Shown: positions 1 to 5,689 of the stretch, one piece after another
Position numbering within the stretch: position 1 is the stretch's first letter
How the letters are laid out: each line of letters begins with the position of its first letter
Source of the DNA: Parcubacteria group bacterium GW2011_GWD2_43_10
GTDB taxonomy: Bacteria > Patescibacteriota > Patescibacteriia > Veblenbacterales > UBA10138
DNA length: 11,151 nt
Reading direction: 5' to 3'
NCBI GenBank assembly: GCA_000995845.1
Contig: LCEZ01000016.1
Coordinates: 1-11,151 of the forward strand
The notes under the pieces: generated by a model
The model's input: only the letters and a program-made list of their open reading frames with translations
Told to the model about the DNA's origin: nothing
Database searches by the model: none
Made by a program: the position numbers and the translations under genes

Positions 1-377
1 ACTTTCAATTCCTCCATTAATTTGTGCAATGGATCATAACTTTGTTTCACAAAATCATATTCTGGGTTTTCAAATTTAGCGTAATCTCCCTCTTTTTTTT
101 CTAAAATTTTTTCCGTTACCTCAACCGCTTGTCTAGACAATATCTCGTGCGCCTGCTGAGGTGTTAGTTTATCTATTTGCTCATCAGAATAACCCTTAGA
201 ATACAAATCTTCCTTCATTTTCCTAGTTATCATCAGAGGAATTGAAGCTTCTTCTTTAACCTCTGGTTTTTCAGTTACAACTTCAGATGCTGTAGGTACG
301 GCTAATTCTTCACCTTCTGGGGTCGGTGTTTTATCTTTCTGCTCGTCATCTTCTTGTGGCAATTCGTGGTTTGTCAT
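1..377 (-). CDS. Hypothetical acidic protein with GYSDEQID-LTP motif (3' end outside window)
   Basis: Open from an ATG at 377 to the window edge, giving 125 visible residues; the end is cut off. I do not recognise a named family. Residues 1-45 are acidic and low complexity (rich in E, D, P, T and K) and are probably disordered. Residues 49-80 form a compact helical segment with the pattern MITRKM..DL...GYSDEQID.LTP..A.EIL. From memory, short segments of this kind recur at the ends of otherwise unrelated plasmid, phage and CPR proteins such as relaxases and primases; I have not checked this. Residues 81-125 look helical and charged. There is no signal peptide or membrane segment, so it is probably cytoplasmic. 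The start overlaps the stop of the preceding small gene as ATGA (374-377), and no Shine-Dalgarno is visible, which suggests translational coupling. That the gene is real is fairly secure; its function is unknown. Confidence 0.7.
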   Translation of the reverse strand, partial: MTNHELPQEDDEQKDKTPTPEGEELAVPTASEVVTEKPEVKEEASIPLMITRKMKEDLYSKGYSDEQIDKLTPQQAHEILSRQAVEVTEKILEKKEGDYAKFENPEYDFVKQSYDPLHKLMEELK

Positions 378-535
378 ATGAGTATCTTATTATCTTTAGC
401 CTTAACTTCACTCTCAATCTTACTCAGCTCTTTTTCTACCTCAACCTCTACCTGCAACTTCTTCTGTTCAAATTCTTTTACTAATTCACGCAATTTCTGC
501 TCATACTGCTCATCCACTTCTTTAGTTGCTTCCAT
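374..535 (-). CDS. Small hypothetical coiled-coil protein (53 aa), coupled gene
   Basis: A 53-residue frame from the ATG at 535 to TGA at 374-376. It is almost entirely charged helix: E/K-rich heptad-like sequence runs from EATKEVDEQYEQ to EVKAKDNK, consistent with a coiled coil and no membrane segment. Its ATG overlaps the stop of the upstream gene as TAATG (sharing base 535), and its own stop overlaps the next start as ATGA, so the three frames form a coupled chain. A weak AGCAGG lies about 8 nt upstream of the ATG. The same frame stays open upstream of this ATG for several codons (ending ..RAQQAFL). The coding unit may therefore be the second half of a single protein, split by one missing T in the six-T run at 536-541. 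I do not recognise a family. Confidence 0.55.
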   Translation of the reverse strand: MEATKEVDEQYEQKLRELVKEFEQKKLQVEVEVEKELSKIESEVKAKDNKILI

Positions 536-711
536 TAAAAAAGCCTGCTGAGCTCTATCAATTGTTTGGGTGTGGCCTGCTCTAATAATATTAAAAGCGC
601 TTCCTTAACATCATCACTTACCTTAAGCCCGGAAATTAAAACTCCCATCTCAAAACCAAGTTGGACGCTGACCGCCTGATCAGCGACGGGGTTTTTAGTT
701 TGATTGCTCAT
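535..711 (-). CDS. Small hypothetical helical protein (58 aa), first gene of the leader operon
   Basis: A 58-residue frame starting MSNQTKNP at 711 and ending ..ELSRLF at TAA 535-537. The middle contains LGFEMGVLISGLKVSDDVKEALLILLEQATP, which reads as two amphipathic helices around a short turn. There are no cysteines, signal peptide or membrane anchor. A GAGGG Shine-Dalgarno-like element sits at 725-729, 13 nt upstream, which is longer than the usual spacing. It is the first substantial frame downstream of the strong promoter at 931-959. It abuts the next small coding unit through a TAATG stop-start overlap within a T-rich stretch, so it may be an N-terminal half split by a frameshift or a genuine coupled small protein. 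The function is not recognised. Confidence 0.6.
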   Translation of the reverse strand: MSNQTKNPVADQAVSVQLGFEMGVLISGLKVSDDVKEALLILLEQATPKQLIELSRLF

Positions 712-742
712 AATAAAAAACTAACCCTCACGCCAACGAATG

Positions 743-775
743 CTACTTTTTTGGATTAGTATTGCTCATTATCAT
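743..775 (-). CDS. Possible 10-aa leader peptide (MIMSNTNPKK)
   Basis: A very short frame from ATG 775 to TAG 743-745, with a GAGG at 786-789 spaced 10 nt before the start. The start context ATGAGCAAT repeats the start of the 58-aa gene 58 bp downstream, and the peptide (MSN-TNPKK) resembles its first residues (MSNQTKNP). It lies inside the transcribed leader after a hairpin. It could be a translated leader peptide, a remnant of a duplicated gene start, or chance. Confidence 0.25.
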   Translation of the reverse strand: MIMSNTNPKK

Positions 776-779
776 AAAA

Positions 780-866
780 TTAAAGCCTCGCCTTAATATA
801 CCCAATATAAAATACTGGATTGTTCTCTGTTTTCTGGTGCGCCAGGAACGGGCATGTTTAACAGAG
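780..866 (-). ncRNA. Structured 5' leader RNA (three predicted stem-loops)
   Basis: On the minus strand, between the promoter at 931-959 and the first small gene, three stems can be read in order. The first is an outer 7-bp stem pairing 860-866 with 825-831 (AACAGAG/CTCTGTT on the plus strand), which encloses a small CTGG/CCAG hairpin at 834-845. The second is a 7-bp stem with one G-U pair and a 3-nt loop at 802-818. The third is a 7-bp stem with one G-U pair and a GAG loop at 780-796, followed directly by ATTTT. The third stem places the GAGG of the possible leader peptide in and next to its loop, so it could act as a weak attenuator or hide that ribosome site. It matches no riboswitch class I recognise. 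Structure is inferred from base pairing by eye only. Confidence 0.35.
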
Positions 867-930
867 CAGGCTGGCCGATAAACACAATAATCACCTAACA
901 TTTTGTTTTTTGTTTTAATTTTACGTAGTA

Positions 931-959
931 ATTCTACCAAAAAAAACGCTTTTAGTCAA
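931..959 (-). promoter_or_regulatory. Strong sigma70-type promoter for the small-gene operon
   Basis: On the minus strand, TTGACT (954-959) and TAGAAT (931-936) are separated by exactly 17 bp, with a TG one base before the -10 (extended -10). Predicted transcription start is near 922-926, which gives a leader of about 210 nt before the ATG at 711. It lies back to back with the tRNA promoter at 988-1016. Confidence 0.7.
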
Positions 960-987
960 CTTATAAATAATCCCACCAAATTATCTC

Positions 988-1016
988 TTGAAATAATGTT
1001 ATTTGTATGTTATAGT
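988..1016 (+). promoter_or_regulatory. Sigma70-type promoter of tRNA-Asp
   Basis: TTGAAA (988-993), a 17-bp spacer and TATAGT (1011-1016), with TG at 1008-1009 giving an extended -10. Predicted start is around 1022-1024, about 26 nt upstream of the mature tRNA 5' end. Confidence 0.75.
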
Positions 1017-1048
1017 GTTTAAGCTAAACTTAGCCGGCGTTAAATTGC

Positions 1049-1126
1049 GGACCCGTGGTGTAGCCCGGTTAACACGTCTCCCTGTCACGGAGAAGATCGC
1101 CGGTTCGAATCCGGTCGGGTCCGCCA
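1049..1126 (+). tRNA. tRNA-Asp (anticodon GUC), CCA encoded
   Basis: A complete cloverleaf can be folded by hand. The acceptor stem is GGACCCG/CGGGTCC, the D stem GTGT/ACAC, and the anticodon stem TCTCC/GGAGA with loop CTGTCAC, whose anticodon GTC reads Asp codons. The variable loop is 5 nt, and the T arm is GCCGG-TTCGAAT-CCGGT with one G-U pair. The discriminator base is G at 1123, as expected for tRNA-Asp, and the 3' CCA is encoded at 1124-1126. It has its own promoter and terminator, so it is a single-tRNA transcription unit. The gatCA genes in the same window can belong to an amidotransferase that acts on Asp-tRNA(Asn), but this tRNA is the ordinary Asp acceptor. Confidence 0.97.
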
Positions 1127-1137
1127 GCTAAATAATC

Positions 1138-1162
1138 AACCGCCCCCTAAGGGGCGGTTTTT
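1138..1162 (+). terminator. Rho-independent terminator of tRNA-Asp
   Basis: A 9-bp perfect stem pairs AACCGCCCC (1138-1146) with GGGGCGGTT (1151-1159) around a CTAA loop. Together with the last two stem bases, the plus strand has a five-T run at 1158-1162. It is strong in the tRNA direction. On the minus strand the hairpin exists but no T-run follows it, so it should terminate lgt transcripts poorly. The lgt stop codon is in its loop. Confidence 0.9.
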
Positions 1163-1962
1163 AAAACCTTTTTAAGGTTTGGTTGATGGTGGATATACCA
1201 TAATCCCAAAATAATGGTTAAGCCGGATATCCAAAAACCAGCTCTCAAGCCTAAAAAGATGTTTTGCTCATCTACTCGCAAAAACTCTAAAACAAATCTT
1301 AATAATCCAGTCAACACCAAATACCAGGCAAATGTTTGCCCAGGAATTTTTATTTTCTTGCCCACTTGCCAAAGTAAATAAGCTATTAATAACAAACCGA
1401 TTGACTCATACAAAAAAGTCGGGTGAAAATAATTGGCCCTGATAAATTCTACCGGCCGATTAATTTCAGCTACGGGTATGCCCCAAGGTAACGATGTGGG
1501 TACGCCAAAAAGTTCCTGATTAAAATAATTCCCCCATCTGCCAACAGCCTGGCCCAAAGCCAGACCGGGTGCAAAAGTATCAAGCATTTGCCAAAAAGAA
1601 AACTTTTCTCGGCCGCTCCACCACCATAAAAAAATCACACCCACCAACAAACTTCCATGCCAGGCTAGGCCACCCTGCCAAATATAAAAAATTTCCGTTA
1701 GATGTTTTTGAAAATACCACCATTCGTATATAAATACATCCAGTAAACGAGCACCTAACAACCCAGCTACCACTAACCAGATTATCAATTCATCTAGTTT
1801 TTTCAGAGGTAATCCTTGACGGCGCCAGCTTGACCGCGTCAACCAATAACCAACAACTATTCCTGTTACTAACAGCAAGCCGTACCAATGAACCTGAAAA
1901 ATGCCAAATTCAATCATAATTGAATCCGGTACCTGGGAATGTAATAATTCTGCCAACCACAT
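1147..1962 (-). CDS. lgt: Prolipoprotein diacylglyceryl transferase Lgt
   Basis: Lgt transfers diacylglycerol from phosphatidylglycerol to the lipobox cysteine of prolipoproteins in the cytoplasmic membrane, the first step of lipoprotein maturation. At 271 residues it has a normal length, with about seven hydrophobic segments. Family signatures are visible: HWYG at 25-28, GGLAWHG at 97-103 with H102 matching the conserved His, GRWGNYFNQE at 141-150 (the Lgt signature, with the essential Arg as R142), HPTFLYES at 180-187, and RFVLEFLR at 222-229. I chose the ATG at 1962 because HWYG then falls about 25 residues in, as in other Lgts; ATG at codon 16 would cut the N-terminus. No Shine-Dalgarno is visible. 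The gene follows three DsbA-like genes with a 35-nt gap, in an envelope-biogenesis context. Its last codons and stop lie inside the convergent tRNA terminator. Confidence 0.95.
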   Translation of the reverse strand: MWLAELLHSQVPDSIMIEFGIFQVHWYGLLLVTGIVVGYWLTRSSWRRQGLPLKKLDELIIWLVVAGLLGARLLDVFIYEWWYFQKHLTEIFYIWQGGLAWHGSLLVGVIFLWWWSGREKFSFWQMLDTFAPGLALGQAVGRWGNYFNQELFGVPTSLPWGIPVAEINRPVEFIRANYFHPTFLYESIGLLLIAYLLWQVGKKIKIPGQTFAWYLVLTGLLRFVLEFLRVDEQNIFLGLRAGFWISGLTIILGLWYIHHQPNLKKVLKTAP

Positions 1963-1997
1963 ATGCTTGGCTGTAGTTAACTAATTTATTAATTCAC

Positions 1998-2615
1998 TTA
2001 ACCACCAATTAATTTTGCCTGGATAAGTTCTTTTAATTTTGACCAATCTTCAACCATTTCGCCATTCAAGAAAAAGGTTGGCGTGCCGCCGATGTTGCGG
2101 TTATCTCCCTCGCGCATATCAGCTCTAACAATATCTGTTTTAGCGCGAGCATCCAGACAAGCAGCAAATCCGCTCTCACCATCAATATTAAGGTCAAGCT
2201 GCCGGGCGTAAGCCACTAAATCGTCACGGGAAAAATTCGGTTGGTTATCAAACAACAAATCATGATATTCCCAAAATTTACCCTGATCATTAGCGCACTC
2301 CGCTGCTAAAGCCGCTCGGAAAGCTTGGGTATGAATTGTCACTAAAGGAAAATGGTAATACCGGAAATTCAAGCGATCACCAAACGTGGCTAAAACATCT
2401 TTGAGGGTTGATTGAGCTGACTTGCAGGCTGGGCATTGGAAATCAGAAAACTCTTCCAAAACTAAAGTGGCGTCAGTCGGCCCTTGAGTTGGGCGCGCTG
2501 TCTCATCACCACCCCTATAAGGCGGTTTAGAGCTAGCCGCCATTAATATTCCTACCAAGGCAACAATTACTACTAATCCGCCACCCCACCACCAAATTTG
2601 CTTGGATAAACGCAT
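1998..2615 (-). CDS. Membrane-anchored DsbA-like thiol oxidoreductase (CPAC)
   Basis: A 205-residue protein with one N-terminal membrane segment (about 7-27, WWWGGGLVVIVALVGIL), a short linker and an extracytoplasmic thioredoxin-fold domain of the DsbA/BdbD (Thioredoxin_4) type. The active site CPAC is at 61-64 in FSDFQCPACKSAQ, the cis-Pro loop is GGTPTFFLNG (P179), and the helical insert carries the family block AAECANDQGKFWEYHDLLF. Two further cysteines, C107 and C153, align with equivalents in both sister proteins. The likely role is introduction of disulfides into exported proteins. The re-oxidising partner (DsbB or VKOR) is not in this window. The start lies one base after the stop of the upstream paralogue (TAAAATG), so the two are probably translationally coupled. 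It is the shortest of the three paralogues. Confidence 0.9.
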   Translation of the reverse strand: MRLSKQIWWWGGGLVVIVALVGILMAASSKPPYRGGDETARPTQGPTDATLVLEEFSDFQCPACKSAQSTLKDVLATFGDRLNFRYYHFPLVTIHTQAFRAALAAECANDQGKFWEYHDLLFDNQPNFSRDDLVAYARQLDLNIDGESGFAACLDARAKTDIVRADMREGDNRNIGGTPTFFLNGEMVEDWSKLKELIQAKLIGG

Positions 2616-2616
2616 T

Positions 2617-3429
2617 TTACTGAGCTAATACCTGATCAACCACCGCTTTTAGCTGTTCATAAGGTACCGCCCCTTCAACCGGCGTACCGTTGATAAAGCT
2701 GGTCGGAGTACCTTGAACACCATAGCTGGTGCCTTCTTGTAAATCCGCTTGCACTTTGCTGGTCATTTCACCCTGATCTAAACAAGTGCGGAAACGACCT
2801 TCGGCCACACCCACCTCTTTAGCTAATGGGTACAAATCTGTTAAAGCAAACCCAGTACCATTGGAGGTTGTTCGCTCAAATATTTTATCAATAAAATTCC
2901 AATAAGCCTCACTACCACCTAATTTACCAACACATTCAGCGGCTTCAGCCTCTTTTTGAGCATTAACATGGAAAGATAAAGGGAAATGACGATAGATCCA
3001 GCGAACTTGGCCTGAGTATTCATTCATTATTCTTTGCATGCTGGGATGGAATGATTTGCAGTATGGGCATTCCAAATCTGTATAAGTTACGATTGTTAAT
3101 GGTGCCTCACTAGATCCTCTAACATAATCGGTAGATTTGACAGCAATATTTACTGGCGTCGGTGCGGTTGGCTGACTAGGTGCAGCGGCAGTTGGTGTTG
3201 GCGTCCCAGTGTTAGTAACTGCTACTTTTGTACCCTTACCAGAAAAAGCAAAACTAGCAGCCAAGACAAAACCAATTAAACTCACTCCCGCTACCCCAAC
3301 TAACAAGCCCATAATAAAAGTTAACTTAGGTGAAGCACCGCTAAAAATACCAGTTAACCCACTACTCGCTGGGCTGGGAATGACTGATGCCTCATTATGT
3401 TCATGATCATGCATGGTTGATTGATCCAT
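2617..3429 (-). CDS. Membrane-anchored DsbA-like thiol oxidoreductase (CPYC)
   Basis: A 270-residue protein. A His-rich cytoplasmic start (MHDHEHNE, residues 6-13) precedes one membrane segment (about 36-62) and a Thr/Ala/Pro-rich flexible linker (about 72-93). The DsbA-type domain follows, with active site CPYC at 121-124 (YTDLECPYCKSFHP) and cis-Pro loop GTPTSFINGTPVEG (P242). Extra cysteines C166 (AEAAEC) and C216 (FRTCLD) match the sister proteins. The linker would hold the catalytic domain farther from the membrane than in the other two. The N-terminal histidines may bind metal, which is a guess. The gene is separated from the upstream paralogue by 63 nt, the largest gap within the trio. 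No convincing promoter or Shine-Dalgarno is visible there. It is closely coupled to the downstream CPAC gene. Confidence 0.9.
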   Translation of the reverse strand: MDQSTMHDHEHNEASVIPSPASSGLTGIFSGASPKLTFIMGLLVGVAGVSLIGFVLAASFAFSGKGTKVAVTNTGTPTPTAAAPSQPTAPTPVNIAVKSTDYVRGSSEAPLTIVTYTDLECPYCKSFHPSMQRIMNEYSGQVRWIYRHFPLSFHVNAQKEAEAAECVGKLGGSEAYWNFIDKIFERTTSNGTGFALTDLYPLAKEVGVAEGRFRTCLDQGEMTSKVQADLQEGTSYGVQGTPTSFINGTPVEGAVPYEQLKAVVDQVLAQ

Positions 3430-3492
3430 AATATATTAACAAATTAAAATTTAGTGCTTTGATTGTAACATGGGCACATATATGCGTCCAGG

Positions 3493-4230
3493 TTATTGGG
3501 GGGCTTTTTGTTTAAATTCACTAATAATCAAGTAATCTATTAATTTTTGCCACAATTCAAGCGTCAGCACACCCTCAATTTTCCTGCCATTAACAAACCA
3601 AGCTGGCGTCCCACTCACGCCCGCGGCTACACCATCGGAAAAGTCTGATTGAATTTCTGCCAATGTTTGATGCTGCAATAAACAATTACTAAATTCTTCC
3701 GTATCCAAACGTAATGATTGCGCTAAGGCCAAATAAAGTTCACTACCTAAATCATCCTGGCCTTCAAACAAGGCATCATGATACTGCCAAAATTTTCCTT
3801 GTTTATAAGCGCAATTAGCCGCTTCCGCTGCTGTTATCGCCTCGCTATGAATGGAAGATACGGGAAAATCACGGTAAATAAATTTAACAGCTTCTGGATA
3901 TCTTTTTAAAACCTCTTTTAATATGGGAGCGGCTTCCTTACAAAAAGGACATTGAAAATCTCCAAATTCCACTATCACCAACGGCGCTACAGGAGAACCT
4001 TGCCAAGGATCATCACTAGTTTCCAACCTGGTGATAGGAATAGAAGCCATCGGCAAATTAATCTCAGGTGATGGTGTTGTAACTATGTTATTGTCATTTA
4101 TATTAAATACTCTGAGTAACAAGGGTATACCAAACCACAAGACAACTAATACCACAATACTTATAAACCAAGGGCGCTTAAACCAGGGTTTATTAGTCTG
4201 ATTAAGTTGTATTTGAACTTCAGGAACCAT
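3493..4230 (-). CDS. Membrane-anchored DsbA-like thiol oxidoreductase (CPFC)
   Basis: A 245-residue protein with one N-terminal membrane segment (about 21-40, after a KPWFKRPW positive patch) and an extracytoplasmic DsbA/BdbD-type thioredoxin domain. The active site CPFC is at 94-97 in EFGDFQCPFCKEAAP, the block ANCAYKQGKFWQYHDALFEG is at 138-157, and the cis-Pro loop is SGTPAWFVNG (P209). Two extra cysteines, C140 and C183, match those of the neighbours. It probably oxidises thiols in exported proteins. It begins 3 nt after the gatA stop (TGATTTATG) with no visible Shine-Dalgarno, so it is probably expressed from the gatCA message. This is the first gene of the trio in transcription order. 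It could alternatively act as a reductase or isomerase; the active-site dipeptide alone does not settle this. Confidence 0.9.
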   Translation of the reverse strand: MVPEVQIQLNQTNKPWFKRPWFISIVVLVVLWFGIPLLLRVFNINDNNIVTTPSPEINLPMASIPITRLETSDDPWQGSPVAPLVIVEFGDFQCPFCKEAAPILKEVLKRYPEAVKFIYRDFPVSSIHSEAITAAEAANCAYKQGKFWQYHDALFEGQDDLGSELYLALAQSLRLDTEEFSNCLLQHQTLAEIQSDFSDGVAAGVSGTPAWFVNGRKIEGVLTLELWQKLIDYLIISEFKQKAPQ

Positions 4231-4233
4231 AAA

Positions 4234-5685
4234 TCAATAAACACTTTTTACGCCCGGCGGCAGCTGCTCGCGCCACCTTTCACTTTGCTCATACTGATAA
4301 GCTACCTGTAATAATTTGTCTTCCGACCAAGCTGGGCCAATTAATTGCAAACCAACTGGCAAGCCGCCTGCCAAACCACAAGGTAAAGAAATGGCTGGTA
4401 AACCAGCAATATTTACCGGCACAGTATAAACATCAGCTAAATACATTGACAAAGGATCAGCCAGTTTACTGCCTAATGCAAAAGCGGTAGTTGGGGTGGT
4501 GGGTGTGGCTAAAATATCTACCTTATTAAAAATTTTATCAAAATCTTTTTTAATAACCTGCCGGGCAAGCAGAGCCTGACGGTAATAAGCTTCATAATAA
4601 CCAGCGGAAAGTACATAAGTACCAAGCATTATCCGCCGCTTGGCCTCAGCTCCCAATAGCTGCCCACGTGTTTTGGTATATAAATCTGCCAAGCTTTCTA
4701 CTCCCGCCCGCCCGCCATAACGTATGCCGTCATAACGGGCTAAATTGGCACTGACTTCTGAAGGGCAAATTACGTAATACGCTGCCAGGGCATACTCTAA
4801 AGATGGCAAACTAACCTCTACTATGGTCGCGGCCAATGATTTTATTTTGGCAATAGCTTTTTCCACCAGCTCTTTCACTTCTGCTTGTAGGCCGTCGGCA
4901 AAAAACTCTGCGGCCACACCAATCCGCATGCCTTTAATATCTTTTGGCAAATTAGCCAAATAATCAGGCACGCTTTGGCGGCTGCTAGTAGCGTCACGCT
5001 CATCCTGCCCGGCAATCACCTGCAAAATCCTGGCGGTGTCAGTTACAGTTCGCGCTAGGGGGCCAACTTGATCCAATGAAGAAGTCATGGCCATAAGCCC
5101 GTGGCGCGATACCCGGCCGTAAGTTGGTTTAAGACCAACCACACCACAAAAAGATGCTGGCTGACGAACAGAACCACCAGTCTCAGAGCCTAGAGCGGCC
5201 ACACATTCAACTGCCGCCACCGCGGCAGTTGAACCAGATGAAGACCCACCAGTAACCTTGGTTTTATCCCATGGATTATTAGATGGCCCGTAGCCAGAAT
5301 TTTCTCCTGAAGAACCCATAGCAAATTCATCACAATTGGTTTTGCCAACAATAATCGCCCCGGCCTGCTTTAACCTCTCCACTACCGTAGCGTCATAAGG
5401 CGGCAGATAATTATCCAAAATTTTTGACCCACCAGTAGAACGGATGCCTTTAGTAACAATCACATCTTTTATCGCCACCGGCACACCAGCTAAACTGCCG
5501 ACCTTTTCACCCTTAGTAATAGCCTCATCAATTTGCCTGGCTTGTGCCAAGGCTTGCTGGGGAGTTGGCGTGATAAAACTGTTTAACTTACTGGCGGCAA
5601 TGGTCTTATTAAATTTTTCCACCACTTCAACAGCTGATAATTCCCGCGCCTTTATTTTTTCAGTTAATTGTTGGATACCCAACAT
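4234..5685 (-). CDS. gatA: Asp-tRNA(Asn)/Glu-tRNA(Gln) amidotransferase subunit A
   Basis: GatA hydrolyses glutamine to supply ammonia to GatB, which amidates Glu-tRNA(Gln) and/or Asp-tRNA(Asn). At 483 residues it has the usual length. The amidase-signature catalytic triad is intact: Lys73 in PVAIKDV, cis-Ser148 in TGGSSSGS and nucleophile Ser172 in SETGGSVRQPA. The spacing matches Staphylococcus aureus GatA (79/154/178) with a constant offset of six. Downstream come VVGLKPTYGRVSRHG and SLDQVGPLART, and near the C-terminus NIAGLPAISLPCG and LPVGLQLIG. A GGGAG Shine-Dalgarno at 5693-5697 lies 7 nt before the ATG, inside the end of gatC. It is 4 nt downstream of gatC and 3 nt upstream of a DsbA-like gene. 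The gatB gene does not follow here and must be elsewhere if the pathway is complete. Confidence 0.97.
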   Translation of the reverse strand: MLGIQQLTEKIKARELSAVEVVEKFNKTIAASKLNSFITPTPQQALAQARQIDEAITKGEKVGSLAGVPVAIKDVIVTKGIRSTGGSKILDNYLPPYDATVVERLKQAGAIIVGKTNCDEFAMGSSGENSGYGPSNNPWDKTKVTGGSSSGSTAAVAAVECVAALGSETGGSVRQPASFCGVVGLKPTYGRVSRHGLMAMTSSLDQVGPLARTVTDTARILQVIAGQDERDATSSRQSVPDYLANLPKDIKGMRIGVAAEFFADGLQAEVKELVEKAIAKIKSLAATIVEVSLPSLEYALAAYYVICPSEVSANLARYDGIRYGGRAGVESLADLYTKTRGQLLGAEAKRRIMLGTYVLSAGYYEAYYRQALLARQVIKKDFDKIFNKVDILATPTTPTTAFALGSKLADPLSMYLADVYTVPVNIAGLPAISLPCGLAGGLPVGLQLIGPAWSEDKLLQVAYQYEQSERWREQLPPGVKSVY

Positions 5686-5689
5686 AAAA

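Noticed and set aside
535..542. Canonical -1 slippery heptamer (T TTT TTA) at the end of the 58-aa gene
   Set aside because: The bases are present, but the zero-frame phase is CTT TTT TAA rather than xxT TTT TTA, so tandem slippage does not fit. Any frameshift there would need another mechanism.
354..551. Plus-strand frame of 65 codons, Ser/Leu/Thr-rich
   Set aside because: It is antisense to the coupled small genes, and its low-complexity composition mirrors the E/K-rich codons on the other strand.
743..940. 65-residue minus-strand frame in the leader (MVELLRKIKTKNK..)
   Set aside because: Its start lies inside the promoter at 931-959, upstream of the predicted transcription start, it has no ribosome site, and the composition is not protein-like. 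Only the last ten codons were kept, as a low-confidence leader peptide.
3430..3492. Promoter or terminator between the CPFC and CPYC DsbA-like genes
   Set aside because: A TTACAA and a TAATAT-like box exist but are 24 bp apart, and the GCATATATGTGC palindrome is short with no T-run, so neither is convincing.
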